Of a stretch of 64,000 nucleotides of DNA, positions 46,556 through 58,429 are shown in pieces. The stretch's first letter is position 1. The number at the start of each line of letters is the position of its first letter. This stretch comes from Filosporella fistucella (taxonomy: Eukaryota > Ascomycota > Leotiomycetes > Helotiales), in contig JAQJZZ010000014.1 of NCBI GenBank assembly GCA_030077755.1, positions 2,666,001 through 2,730,000 on the forward strand, in the 5' to 3' direction. The translations under genes were made by a program, and so were the position numbers. The notes beneath the pieces are model-generated. The model was not told the origin of the DNA. It worked only from the letters and a program-made list of their open reading frames with translations, and made no database searches.

Positions 46556-49044
46556 ACTATATATTAATTCGAGATTGAGAGCACGTGGCTCAATTGAAAG
46601 CCTGGGACTATTATGTGGCATTATAGTGAACAAGAAGGGCGATATCCAGCTATTTCGGGGACTTAGGACCAGATATATGAATATAGGCATGCCATGTTTT
46701 GAAATCATATTAAACAAGTAAAGCTAATCCAAGCTGACTTCAGACTTTTGATGATGATATATGTATCGAATCTTCCAACCATGTTGGAAAAATTTCTCCT
46801 GAGATGATACCTATGCTCGGATCAGACAATATAGTTTTAACGTGATTAAGTATCAAATCTGGGACTATGAAACAGCTATCACCCTTGACACTCGTAAGTT
46901 GCAATATCACTACAATAAATCAATCTTATTACACAGAACAATACGATATAAGTTGAGAGTGCGCAATAGTTTCGAGCAATTGGGGTCGCGTATGAGACTT
47001 TCATATAGAATAAGGCGATTCCTCAGCATCACAAAAGTACCTCACAGGAATTCCAGGTCCGAACTCCCTCAAATGCTAGAGGTGATCGGCACTATATCAA
47101 ATACAACAATCAAAGAAAAGAACATCTATCAGTTAACGTATATGTTCTTCTCCAATCCGATTATAACTGGATGTAGTTGAAGAGTGAACTACCACATCTC
47201 TTGAGAGCAAGAATGAACCGTCAGACTACTGCGGGGCAGTGGGGCAGCTTTTCACGAGTCAGTTGACATCCACCAGATACACAAAATGTTTAGTGAAGCT
47301 GAATGGCGTCAAGTAGTTCTATTTAGCTCTTTTAAACGTAGTGATCGATGGTATATCTTTCGGATTTAAGATACTGTGGCTATTTACTGAGAGTGAATAA
47401 AATGGTATCATCGGTATTAGTAGAGTAGATGGGGAATAATTCCAGCACTGCTTATCTGCTTATCTGGAGGATCTGAAGTAGTGTAGTACACAGAAGTAAA
47501 TATCGTACCATTATTATCATTTGTCGTGCAATAAGTACACTAGGAAAATTACTATGTTCTCTACGTTTGATTTCGCAATAGAAAATCTTGCGCCCTAGAG
47601 TTACCTAATGTTTTCCATACAATAATAACCTTAATCGTCCTTGCTTTTTCTTTCCTAACAATTCTTCTCCGCAGATGCTCGAGCTTGAGACATGCTGGGG
47701 AACGGCACCATCGAGATCAGTCTTCAACGGTCTTTTATGCCGCTGTCACGACTCAATAATTCGTTGTTCTGAAGCTTCTTTCCTTCTACGCATGACCAAG
47801 ATCCTTATCGCAGGAAAAGACTGGCAGGAAATTTCTTCTTCAATGCTGTCTCAATGTGCTGCATGATTAGAAACGATGACTCCTGCTGGGTGTAAGACAT
47901 GGCGTACAGTGTTTATCAACTCGTGACCGCCTTCTTATCTATGGAGCATGATGTGGTGATTGAATGGACTGGTAAATCTCCGAGAGACGGGAAAAGATAT
48001 TTCTGATGCTGGATACAGCCCACGGCGTCGCTGCTGTAAGACTCAGTCTCAGGGAGCCAAGCGCCCAAGACAGAGAAGCTTTTACTCGAGCTTTAGGTGC
48101 TTCTGTGCCGCTGGGGTATATTTCTTTGCCTATACTTCCCCACAAAGGGTCTAGACTTCGGTGAAACAGGCGCTTTAAACCCTGGCACGAGCGCTCTCGC
48201 GAAGCAAATCTCAACAACATCGAAATATCATCATAAAAACAGCACCCTTTATCTCCTCTTCCCCTCCATCTCTCTCCTAACGTCGTAATGAGCCGGAAGC
48301 TGAGCCTGTGCAAGCGACAGGCGAAGAGCCTGGGACCAGGCCTTGCAAGCCACAGCACCTTGGCATAGCACACGACCAGTGACGACAATGTGCTTATCTT
48401 TGACAATATTGCTCCAGCAAACTTTTGCTTATCTTGAACGTTCAAAGCGTTAGGGATACCACTTGGCGGATCAGCCCCTATCGTGCGGAGGACAGAGAGG
48501 GAAGAGATGATTGGGACAATGGAGAAAGGGATGAATATGGGCCCTGAAATTACTACTTTGGGTCCGAGGAATGCAGACATGATGCTTGGGAAGCCAATGG
48601 GAATGGTGTCAAGCGACCAAGGATTCGTTCCAACCCAGCATATTCATCTCTCCTAGGCTCTCACAAGCTTCCCAAGCTCAGGTTGGGCCCGTAGCAAAAG
48701 CTTCATTCCTCGAATCAAATGAGCTTCCGTCCCTGCTCGTCCCCCGTTGAACCCCCGCTCTTCCCCTGCTTCCTTTCAAATCCAACAGAAGGCTGTCACC
48801 CAGCCTGGTTGGCCACGATGCTTGGCTCGAATTCTCAAGTCTGCCCCCATATATTCCGTCTAATCATTCGGCGAGTTCATATTGTGCCATATTCATACCC
48901 AAAGTTTACCTCAGCTCATGGTCTGATTATCCAGACGAGATGGCTTTAGTCCTATCTAGATGCACAATTGATCCCAGTTGTCGATCCAATCACTCCCAGA
49001 TCTGGATCTGAAGCTGTCATGGAGATTAGTCCCATCTCCCGCAT
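46556..49044. other. 2.5-kb gene-free region
   Basis: The left part (46580-47650) is AT-rich and without frames of note. A minus-strand frame at 47939-48580 (213 codons) has odd composition and no motif and is not accepted as a gene. Confidence 0.45.
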
Positions 49045-49138
49045 CTTATCCATGCGCTCGGATTGCATGCCCGCTGCATTCCTTCATATCTGAAGCTTGA
49101 GTGGGACCTAGACCTCCATCTCCTTATCTGAAGCGCTT
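49045..49138 (-). promoter_or_regulatory. two GATA-factor sites upstream of the ammonium transporter
   Basis: CTTATC (GATAAG on the other strand) occurs at 49045-49050 and 49133-49138, about 250 and 155 bases before the transporter start. GATAAG pairs are the classic binding sites of AreA/NIT2-type activators that switch on ammonium permease genes under nitrogen limitation. The motif is short, so this rests on context. Confidence 0.45.
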
Positions 49139-49292
49139 CTCGGTGTCGCCGTTGAAGCAAATTTTTCTTCTCTTCTTGTCAAAGGTTTCTTCATTTCTCT
49201 ACTTGGCTCAGATACTTAAGGTCCTATATCAGTTCCGTCTCGCACCGAGACTCTGGTAATTTCCCTAAACAGGCGTAGGAAGCGAGTTCACG

Positions 49293-50882
49293 ATGTCGTC
49301 TATCTACGCAATTCCCTACAATGGCACCACTGAGACTGGTTGTGATTCTCTGACCGAGGATTGTAATATTTACTATGAGGTTTGTGATAGACTCTATTTC
49401 GAGTGCCCAATACTAACAAGATTAGTCCGGAGATATTGCATGGATGATGACATCCACTGCTCTGGTTCTCCTTATGATTCCTGGAGTTGGTTTCTTCTAT
49501 TCTGGACTTGCTCGCAGAAAGTCGGCTCTCTCGCTCATTTGGCTGTCATGTATGTCTATCGGAGTTGTATCCTTTCAATGGTTCTTTTGGGGATACTCTC
49601 TCGCTTTCTCCAAGACAGCCAGTTCATATATCGGAAATTTGGACAATATCGGGTTTCGAAATGTCCTCGCAGCACCGAGCATAGGAAGTCCAAAGATCCC
49701 AGATCTTCTATTCGCTATTTATCAGGGCATGTTCGCGGCAATCACGTATGTATCCTTTTGGTTTTGGGATGACTGTGGCTAACTCATTACAGCCCAGCAC
49801 TCGCTATCGGAGCTGCAGCAGACCGAGGTCGAATGCTGCCTTGTATCGTATTCATGTTCGTCTGGTCCACCATTATCTACGATCCCATCGCTTGCTGGAC
49901 CTGGAACGCAGCAGGCTGGTCATTTAAAATGGGTGGTCTTGATTTTGCAGGCGGAACTCCCGTGCATATCTCATCTGGAGCAGCTGCTCTGGCATATAGT
50001 ATCATGCTTGGCAAGCGCGCTGGTTACAGTGATACTGCTGGTCTGCCATACAGGCCTCACAATGTCACTCATATCGTTCTTGGTACGGTCTTCCTCTGGG
50101 TAGGCTGGTTCGGCTTCAACGGTGGATCTGCACTGGCAGCAAACATGCGAGCTGTCATGGCTTGCGTCGTAACCCATATCGCTGCTTCAGTTGGCGGCGT
50201 TACTTGGGTTCTGCTTGATTATCGCCTTGATAGGAAATGGTCAACAGTCGGTTTCTGTTCCGGTGCGGTCTCAGGTCTTGTCGCTATCACACCCGCATCT
50301 GGTTTCGTTGCTCCATGGGCTGCAGTTCCCTTTGGAATCATTGGAGCCATATGCTGCAATTACGCGACAAAGTTGAAGTACATAATTGGCGTTGATGATG
50401 CTCTCGATATCTTCGGTGAACACGGAGTTGGTGGTATCGTAGGCAACATCTTGACTGCTTTCTTTGCTGCGTATGCCACCCTACCCCATCGACCCCCTCA
50501 AATTATCACCGAAAGCTAACATCGAAATAGTGATTACATAGCTCATCTCGATGGCTTCACCGAGATCCCAGGTGGATGGGTCAACAGACATTGGGTTCAG
50601 CTCGGCTATCAACTCGCAGATTGTGTTGCGGGTTTCTCTTACTCATTCTTCGGCACCTGTCTTATTCTCTTCATCATGAATCTTATCCCAGGTTTGAGTC
50701 TTCGTGCTTCAGCTGAAGATGAAGCTATCGGCATGGATGATGCTGAGCTTGGCGAATTCGCATATGATTATGTTGAGTTGAGACGAGAGACTAGTGATTT
50801 GCTTGTGGGTGAGGAGAGCGATGGGAAACCTGCTAGTACGGTTGAGGTCACGAAGATTGAGCAGCCTGTTGAGAAGGTTTAA
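49293..50882 (+). CDS. ammonium transporter, AMT/MEP family, Mep2-like
   Basis: Exons 49293-49379, 49426-49745, 49793-50470 and 50531-50882 sum to 1437 nt (478 aa). The protein has the eleven-helix AMT layout, with conserved segments GVGFFYSGLARRKSALS, FQWFFWGYSLAFS, YDPIACWTW (Asp166), GGTPVHISSG (His194) and IFGEHGVGGIVGN (His346). Both pore histidines are present, as in Mep2-type high-affinity permeases; Mep1/Mep3-type proteins have Glu at the first. The C-terminal tail is cytosolic and acidic. It should take up ammonium across the plasma membrane and may act in nitrogen sensing, as Mep2 does (family knowledge). Introns of 46, 47 and 60 bp; the first two have TACTAAC/CTAACTC-like branch sites. 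GATA sites lie upstream. Confidence 0.95.
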
Positions 50883-51988
50883 GTCGCGTCTTCGGAGGGG
50901 ATGAGGTATTTAAGTGAAGATCAGATTGGGGTGTAATAGAGGGGGCGATAGACATTGATGTCGTTTTGGGAAGGGGAGTCAGTCGTTTTGATACCAGATG
51001 GAGGATAGTTTGATAGTCAAATTAATTTGTTACTTCACTTCCCTTTACCACAATCCCCAGAAACAGCCTTGGGAAGTGAATTTGTTATTCACATTTGTCT
51101 CCAAAGACAACCATTAGCTCCTGCCTTTTCTGCCTGCGAGCTGTCGATAAAAGCAATCCGTGGTAAGCTGTCCCCAGTTCCTTATGAAATTTTGTGGTAG
51201 CTTATCCTTGTCCTCTGGTCAGAAGATACGCCAGAGTTTTTCCACTTGTGCTGCTAGCGAATAATCCCTTGACGTTTATATACCCTCTAATAAACTCATG
51301 CACCTCCTTAGTCCTTTCCAATTACGATCGAAACCCGAAGATAAAACTAGATTCACTGTTCTTGAAAACCTTGAATTCTCGAAACACTGTGTGACTGGAG
51401 CAGAGCTCTAACTCCAGACTTGAGGTTTAGAATCCACTTGACTTGCAATCAGACAAGGCAGATGCGATGTGATACCATTCGAATATGGGTAAGAAGGAGA
51501 TCATTCTCAAAAGAGGAATGAGTCGGAACAGTACTTAAACAAATGGGAACAGTTCCGAGAGACTTGGAGGCAGAGTTGATGTATACACTAGCGTCTGGGA
51601 CTTGGCCAAAGCGCTGCATGGAATTTAAATCAATTAAATGTTTTGAGTATCGTCAGGGTCCAAAGATTTGAAAAACAATAATTATCAGTTGTAGTGTCCA
51701 TATGCCAGTAAGCCTTGCTGGTGACTATGTCCAGCTTCGTGGTGTTGATGAAATCACCGAAGGTACTTATCAAGAACGGGAGGGACGAGGCTGACCCTCG
51801 CCTCGGAGTTCTCAGCCTCATCAACATTCTCCCCCCAACATCATAAGCACTTCGAGTCTCGAATTCATTTTCTTCAGTCACAAAACTCTCAAACGTACAC
51901 CAACTCGTTTTCTTGATATTAGACTTGTCATACCTTACCTCTACAGGTACAAGAAATAACCTACCTGGTTCAATACGACCATATCGCG
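50883..51988. other. intergenic, no gene seen
   Basis: 3' flank of the transporter and promoter of Dcp1. The minus-strand frame 51630-52121 overlaps the Dcp1 start and is treated as a shadow. Confidence 0.5.
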
Positions 51989-52663
51989 ATGCCGCCTCGA
52001 ACCCCCAGAAAGACGCGACAGCGACACCAGAACAACGGATCGCAATCACAATCACAGCCAGTCCCAGTTCAGGCATCCGATTATGAATCTGAAGCTTTCT
52101 ATGCTGCACCTGTGCCATCACGATCTCCAGAGGAAATCAACTTCTCCGTCGTACAGCGATACGTCCCCGCTCTCCACGAAATCATCTGCATAGCTCCCTC
52201 GGCACAAATATACACATTCTCCCCCGAAACAAATGCCTGGGAGAAAGCTAGCATTGAAGGCACGTTATTTCTCTGCAAGCTGACACCATCTCCCATATCA
52301 GGCGCGGAGAGGCATTGTGTGGTGGTTCTGAATAGGAAGGGGTTGGAGAACTTGATTATAGAAGTTGGCGAGGTAGAAAGCGTGGAGGTTACGAATGAAT
52401 TCCTGCTGCTCACCTTTCATTCGCGCGATGGACATACAACTGCTCCCAAAACTTTGGGATTGTACATTCAGTCCGATATCACACCACGAGAAAGGATTTG
52501 TGAGATGGTGAAGGAATATTGGGAGGCAGCTATGATGGAGAGGGATCGGACTGGGGTCGAGGCGAATTATGCCGAGGAGGAAATCATACCTAGTATTGAG
52601 GGCGGAGCTGATAAGCCTATGGGGAAACGGTTGAGCTTGACGGATCTGTTTGGACAGAGGTAG
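51989..52663 (+). CDS. dcp1: mRNA decapping complex subunit Dcp1
   Basis: A single exon of 224 aa. After a basic Gln/Ser-rich leader (1-45), the EVH1-like Dcp1 domain runs from about 48 to 185: INFSVVQRYVPALHEIICIA, AQIYTFSPETNAWEKASIEGTLFLCKL, then VVLNRKGLENLIIEVG and LLLTFHSRDG. This order and spacing is typical of fungal Dcp1. The protein activates the Dcp2 decapping enzyme in cytoplasmic P-bodies. The end KRLSLTDLFGQR is Pro-poor, and no long C-terminal extension follows. No intron. Confidence 0.87.
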   Translation: MPPRTPRKTRQRHQNNGSQSQSQPVPVQASDYESEAFYAAPVPSRSPEEINFSVVQRYVPALHEIICIAPSAQIYTFSPETNAWEKASIEGTLFLCKLTPSPISGAERHCVVVLNRKGLENLIIEVGEVESVEVTNEFLLLTFHSRDGHTTAPKTLGLYIQSDITPRERICEMVKEYWEAAMMERDRTGVEANYAEEEIIPSIEGGADKPMGKRLSLTDLFGQR

Positions 52664-53461
52664 GACAAGCATATCGCGAGAGAGCTACATCAATCGGGAG
52701 AGGGGAGTGGAATCAAGCGGATGCATTATCCACGAATGGTCTGGCAAAAATCTGGTGCACAATATCCGCAAGGAAGACATCTGTGGCATGGAGGAGAAAA
52801 TATCATTTTGGAGGGGCATCGCGGATATGATATGGCGATGGTCGGGACTTATTCGTGTCCCTAATAGCTGTTGACTGCGCAGGAAGCATGGCGAGGATCA
52901 ATATGCAGTTCGAAACAGGCTGAAGAACAAAGATATTCTGCTGATTAATGCCTCCAAGATATCACAATTTCCTTTTGCCCGTCGACGATGCATTTCGGAA
53001 AAGGTTTCAGCTTGTACGAGTTTTGATGAATGACTGGAATATTTTGCTGGTGTAGTTCTACCTATATCAAGTCCACGTCGTTTCATTATCTGCATACATT
53101 TGCACTACCGGCTCTTCTATACTTTGGAATTGTCTCCGTACTTCAATATCTTGAACACCGAGCAGCCTCATCAAGACTCGTCGACTGGCAGCTCCCTTAT
53201 CAGTATCCAGATATTTAAGTCGATATACTTGCTATCCTGTGAAGTCACACTCAATGCTGGTACGGGAACAAAGTCCCTTACTATTACTACTTCCTTGACA
53301 TTGCAATTGTCGAATTTGAGAAAGTCATGAACGTCAATGCATTGCACATATCAGGACCCTTAACTGCCTGATTTCCATATTTCATGCAATGAACATCAAC
53401 TTTTCTGTGCACACCACAGTAGTCCTGATTGCGACAAGTTCGTGTCTCTGTCGAGCAGAGG
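52664..53461. other. intergenic between converging genes
   Basis: 3' flanks of Dcp1 and of the GMC oxidoreductase. No gene seen. Confidence 0.5.
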
Positions 53462-55212
53462 CTACGAAAGAATTATATCTACTGCCTGCTCGGCGAGAGC
53501 ATACACACATGCTTGAAGAGGAGCAGACAACGGTACGGGAATAACACTAGCATCTACCACCCTCAAACCTTTTACCCCTATTACCTTCAGTTCCGAGTCC
53601 ACGACTTTTCCCATTGATGCTGTGCCAGCTGGGTGATTTATCAACCTGGTAATATTAGCATACTGCAAAATAGATATTTTTCTTTTCAAAGATTTTACTA
53701 CTCACTCTGCTCCAGTCCTAATTCTTGCATCAATTTCTTCATCAGTGGATATCGCAGTAATAACCTTATCGCCTTCTTTAACAGCCCTGCCTATGATCAT
53801 TTCTTTCATAGCCGGAGTATTAATAAATCTACTCATCATTCTAGCTCCTACACGGAATAGATATCTATCTGCTTCAGTCGCACAATGGTTTTTATCAATA
53901 AGTGGGTTATCAGCTGGATTTATTGAGGCCAAAGTGATTGCTCCCCTGGAAGTCGGAAGGTAGTTTGCAGCGAGAGTGGTGATTAATGTTCCATCAGTTG
54001 GGATCCCGAAATATTGCACTAGATACACCATATGGCTGCGAGGGGATGCAAGTAATGGATGGGTGTCTGGAATAGCAGTTTGACTATCATTTTCCATTGC
54101 TGCTTTCAAATCTTCTCTTGGAACAAATCGGTTACGTTCCATTCCACTGGGGTTCCTGTCATGTATGTTGGATCGTTCCAGGCTGGTGATCCAACTGAAG
54201 CTCCGATTTCTGGGTGTCGAAGTCTCCACTGTTGGAGCAGGCTGAGATGATCCCAGAGATTGCAACCGACTTCCTCTGATTCAATGATCGTTTGTATACC
54301 GTGTTTTGAAAGCTCTTCTTTTGATCCTATTCCTGACAATAACAATAATTGGGGTGTTCTGATAGCGCCTGCGCAGATAATCACCTCGCGAGATGCGGAG
54401 AATGTACGTCCGTTAGCAAGCTCGATGCCAGTAACAAATTTTGTCCCATCTGAGAGTGTTGAAATGAGCACTCGTTTTGCGAGTGTAGAGTTCAGAATAG
54501 TGATGCCTTCCAATGAATAAGCTGCATGTGCAGTAACACGCTGTCCTTTGGTACGTGCTTCCACAAGTTCTGCTATACCAAGAGAGGAACCTGAGTTTAC
54601 GTCCGCTACTTCCTTGATACCGAGAGATTTCCAAGCAGATTTTATGGGTTCCCGAAGTGGATAGTTGCGTCCTGAAGAGCTGACCGAGGCTGTATGTACA
54701 GGTCCGTCATAACCATGATGTTTCGAAGATGCAGAGGGATCAAAATAGGTATCTGTCTTGCAGAAATAAGGTATAAACCCATCCCAGCTCCAGCGAGAAT
54801 CTCCAACTAGATTTGCCCACTCATCGTAGTCTTTTGAATCTCCTCGAATCCAGACACCTATTTCATCAGCCATCTCTTCAGATCTTTGCTCAGGGTAAAT
54901 ACCATAATTGATGATAGAACCTCCACCTATAGCTTTCCCTCCTCCTTGATACAGTTGTCTCCTATTGAGATGTTTCTGAGGCGTCGATGCATAATTCCAG
55001 TCCACTTCTGATCCTCGAAGTGTGCCTACCAGAGCTGGGACGGTGATGGCTTCAGCAAGAGAGGTCTTGCTAGGATCATTTCCGGCTTCGATTAGTAATA
55101 TAGATAATGATGGAGAGCCCTGCTTCAGACGAGATGCTACAACTGTGCCTCCTATTCCTGCACCCACAATGATGAAGTCAAAGATAGCGTCTTGTTTCAC
55201 ATTCGGTGCCAT
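53462..55212 (-). pseudogene. GMC oxidoreductase with frameshift and altered active site
   Basis: The N-terminal part reads from MAPNVKQDAIFDF at 55212 and has the FAD-binding GAGIGG (17-22) with LLIEAG, the GGGSIINYGIYPE region, and REVIICAGAIRTPQLLLLSG. After GTPVEWNVTD the frame breaks at about 54118-54132 beside an AAA run. The family sequence VPREDLKAAM continues in another frame, to IRTGAE. A 60-bp intron (53646-53705) leads to the last exon with [11 protein letters not shown]. The second catalytic His/Asn, expected in the LSAH..QA segment, is Pro here ([11 protein letters not shown]). No signal peptide is seen. Intact relatives oxidise alcohols. Either a young pseudogene, or a sequencing indel in a gene with an unusual active site. 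Confidence 0.8.
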
Positions 55213-56051
55213 ATTTACAAAAGAAAAATGTCGGACAGAATAGAAGAAATCTAGAAAAGGTAAAATATACAACCACCGAAGCAAACTTTATTCAACAATC
55301 TGTCCTTCCATGGCCTTTCCTCAAATCGTTCAGGAGATCTCATCTTTATGCACGCTTCCCCGCACTCAAGGCGTTTAGGTCCAGTAGTGCTTACTGTAAC
55401 ACTTGAGATCGTGACGGGATCTCCCAATAAAGATGTGAAAGTCTTATGGTTAGAATATAAAGAAAAAACTAAGCAAAAATGATAGGGTACAGAAGGGTAG
55501 ATTTAGATCTGCTGAGTAAGACTGTACGAAAACGCGTATTGCGTATCTGTGATATGCACATTATGGACTCGGGTTTATGCAGCGGCATTGGTCAAAGTCA
55601 GTCCCAGTCGTTGACACCCAGACCTTTGTCAAACGACGGGGCTAGTATAAGCTTATACGAGTACATTCCTGATGCTGTCCAAGAGAAGTTCTCGAGATTA
55701 AATGTCGCGTTGAAGACAAGAATTGTCTTTGCCGAAAAGAGGGCTATCACGTGCTGCCCCTTGAAGCATCCCGTCATGTGTCTGTTTCTCTAACCCCATC
55801 AAGCTAAAGACAACTTTCTCTCTCAATATTGGCTCTGTGTGATAGCTTCACCACTCTTCAGCACATCGGTACCAGCCGCAGGTTCTGTTAATTTGTGTCT
55901 CTCCGCTTTTTCTATCAAATTGCGGACCCCGCCGCGTTTGCGATATCTCGCCGATTGACACATAGATAAAGGCATGGAGACCTCGATTATGATGGGAAAT
56001 TATTCAAAGAAGCCCGTTTCTTTTTGAATTGCATCAGTATTATATGCCAAG
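55213..56051. promoter_or_regulatory. divergent promoter region, GMC oxidoreductase and amidohydrolase
   Basis: The two genes start back to back about 840 bases apart, so they may share control elements. No specific motif was identified with confidence. Confidence 0.35.
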
Positions 56052-57641
56052 ATGTTGTACATAAACGCAACGATCGTCACGGTCAATCCTGATCGGGACA
56101 TCATTCTCAATGGGGCTATTTTGGTAGAGGGGAACAAAATTTCTGATATCGGTAAGGCTGAGAGGTTGCTTGAGAAGTACCCCAAAGAAGAGCAGACAGA
56201 TCTCACTGGACGAATTGTCATTCCTGGTCTGATTTCTACTCATATGCATACAGCTCAAACGTTACTTCGAGGTTAGTATTTATCACGTGATATAACACAG
56301 CGGTTCAGTGCTGATATTGTTCAAGGAGCTGCTGATGATCTGGAATTGGTTTCATGGCTCTGCGAAAGGATATGGGTACTTCAAGGTAACTTTACCGCCG
56401 AAGATGGTTATGCTGCCGCACGAATCAGTATTGCAGAAATGCTCCTAAGTGGGACAACTTGTTTTCTGGAGAGTATGGTGAGCATCCGTAAATTGCATTC
56501 GAGGAGTACAGCTAATTCAATGCAGTTTGCTGATCGTTACGGATTTGATGGTCTATGTCGAGCAGTTGAAGAGAGTGGTATTCGCGGATGTCTGGGGAAG
56601 ATCGTGATGGACATTGCGACTTATGCGAAAGATTCAGCATGGGCTATGCATCCTGGATTGGTTGAGAATAGAGAGATGTCACTCCTTGGCGCTATAAAGA
56701 TGTGGGAGGAATGGGACAAGAAAGCGGATGACAGGATTCGAGTTTGGTTTGGTGCAAGGACGCCAGGAGGGTAAGCCGCTATGCTTTTCGTCTGGGTTTC
56801 AATGCTAAATATTACAGTGTCTCGGATGGCCTTTATAAAGAGATGACCACAATCTCGAAAGACAAAAATATCCCAATCACCATGTCAGTGACTTCGATTA
56901 ATGAATCATTTCGTCCACAGGCTAACATGATTCAGGCACTGCGCAGAAGTTAAAGCCGACCGAGATTTCTTTGAATCACAATCCCATACCCCTATGTCTT
57001 ATTGCTCCTCCGTCGGTTTACTTGGTCCAAGTACCGTCCTCGTACATATGGTTCACCTCGATGACTCTGATATCGCAAAGCTGGCTGAAACAGGAACACA
57101 TGTCGCCCACTGCCCAACCTCAAATGCCAAATTGGCTTCTGGAATATGTCGCCTTCCTGAATTATTGACTTCGGGAGTCAACGTTGGACTAGGTACTGAT
57201 GGGGCACCATGCAACAACACAAACGATCTTCTACAAGAGATGAAACTAGCTGCAATCATTCACAAAGCCAAAAGCTACGACCCTACCATAATTTCAGCTG
57301 AAAAAGTCTTGGAGATGGCAACTATCAACGGTGCCAAAGCACTCGGCCTTCAGGATTCCATTGGAAGCTTAGAGATTGGAAAGAAAGCTGACTTTGTTGC
57401 TATCGACATGAGACGTGTCCATCTTCAACCCTATTTCTCTCCTGTTAGCGCTGTGGTGTACTCTGCGACAGGGCGTGATGTAGATATAGTCGTTGTGGAT
57501 GGAAAGGTCGTTGTTAAATGGGGTAAACTACAGACAATGGATGAGGAAGAGGTATGGAGAGAGGCTGAGAAGAGGAGCCATGAGATTGTTGAGAGAGCTG
57601 GATTGACAGAGAGAGTTAAGGGGAGATGGCCGCTGAAGTGA
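56052..57641 (+). CDS. metal-dependent amidohydrolase, ATZ/TRZ-deaminase type
   Basis: Exons 56052-56271, 56326-56477, 56526-56770, 56818-56883 and 56936-57641 give 1389 nt (462 aa), normal for the family. Metal ligands are in place: His64 and His66 in ISTHMHTAQT, His229 in MHCAEV (formed across the last intron), His265 in LVHMVHLDD, and Asp316 in VGLGTDGAPCNN. The C-terminus has the amidohydrolase closing strand ADFVAIDMRRVHLQP. Relatives deaminate S-adenosylhomocysteine, methylthioadenosine, guanine or chlorinated triazines; which one applies cannot be read from sequence. No signal peptide, so cytosolic. The three later introns (47, 48 and 52 bp) are canonical. Acceptor choice for intron 1 is the one giving RGAADDLE, which matches the family. 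Confidence 0.9.
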
Positions 57642-57743
57642 AGGACGAGTACTACATAAGCTCTATGGGTCTTGATATAGTACAGCAAAAGCAGCTACAG
57701 AATTCAAAAACTGGTTTCACCAAAGTTAGGCCATATTATATTA

Positions 57744-58166
57744 TCATGATGATGCAAAAATCAACGCCATTTGTTGCAGAGTATCTAGATTTGGACCTTT
57801 GGTCAGACTGACGGATTCACCCCTGAAACCATTTCGTGCTTGAATGAGCCACTGCTGGGTATATCTATCTCGTAAACCGCCAAAGGATACTCGATCGATG
57901 GGACTAAGGCATTCGACCAAATGGTACCTCATTCTTGTACCTGCAACTCCAGATATTAGAAACAGATAAGATACACCAGCTGGCACAAGCTTACTTGTTA
58001 GGTTGATCGATCTCTTCTTGGGTAAATTCCCTGGAGCAGAGACATAATTAACGCCGGCATCAGAAATCCGTCTCCTTGAATCAAACTTGTCATCAGAATC
58101 GACAACGAGCCAGTTGAGACCTTCGTGCCTACCAAAAGTAAGCATTCCTCTCCTGAATCCCATCAA
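57744..58166 (-). CDS. unsupported minus-strand frame, unknown
   Basis: A 140-codon frame that could encode one short hydrophobic segment (AGVSYLFLISGVAG). No family match and no splice structure. It fills the gap between the amidohydrolase and the small CaaX-box gene and may be chance. Confidence 0.18.
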   Translation of the reverse strand: MMGFRRGMLTFGRHEGLNWLVVDSDDKFDSRRRISDAGVNYVSAPGNLPKKRSINLTSKLVPAGVSYLFLISGVAGTRMRYHLVECLSPIDRVSFGGLRDRYTQQWLIQARNGFRGESVSLTKGPNLDTLQQMALIFASS

Positions 58167-58204
58167 ATAATGCCTAACAGGTTAGAACAATCTTCCAAAC
58201 AACA

Positions 58205-58402
58205 ATGTCCGAATCATCCTCCCTGGTCTCCGTAACCTCAACTTCTTCCGAAGCACCCCTTCGGCCAAAACCCAAGGCCAAGGGCAACGCAATGTCCCTC
58301 CCACGGGAGGATAACGAATCCGGCTATCTGGCCGATGATGAGAGGGGTGGGGAGAATGGTGGGGAGGAGGAGAAGATGTGCTGCTGTTGTGTTATTTGTT
58401 AA
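58205..58402 (+). CDS. small lipid-anchored protein with CaaX box
   Basis: A 65-aa frame: a Ser/Thr-rich start, a basic Pro/Lys stretch (RPKPKAKGNAMSLPRED), an acidic Gly/Glu run, and the ending MCCCCVIC. The last four residues, CVIC, fit a CaaX farnesylation signal, and the cysteines just before could be palmitoylated, so the protein is probably anchored to the inner face of a membrane. Its role is unknown; similar tiny Cys-tailed proteins are widespread in fungi. It is too short for confident gene calling, but the basic-acidic-Cys order is not what chance gives. A 20-base G run starts eight bases after the stop codon. Confidence 0.55.
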   Translation: MSESSSLVSVTSTSSEAPLRPKPKAKGNAMSLPREDNESGYLADDERGGENGGEEEKMCCCCVIC

Positions 58403-58409
58403 CTTTTTT

Positions 58410-58429
58410 GGGGGGGGGGGGGGGGGGGG
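58410..58429 (+). repeat. 20-base poly-G run
   Basis: An uninterrupted run of G just downstream of the CaaX-box gene, preceded by six T. Likely to form a G-quadruplex on DNA or in the 3' UTR, and prone to length errors in sequencing. Confidence 0.9.

Noticed and set aside
46284..46721. Three overlapping plus-strand frames full of Pro, Ser and Leu
   Set aside because: Produced by the pyrimidine tract, where stops are rare in every frame.
47939..48580. 213-codon minus-strand frame
   Set aside because: No motif, start context or splice signals; composition is unlike that of accepted genes here. Kept only as part of a gene-free region.
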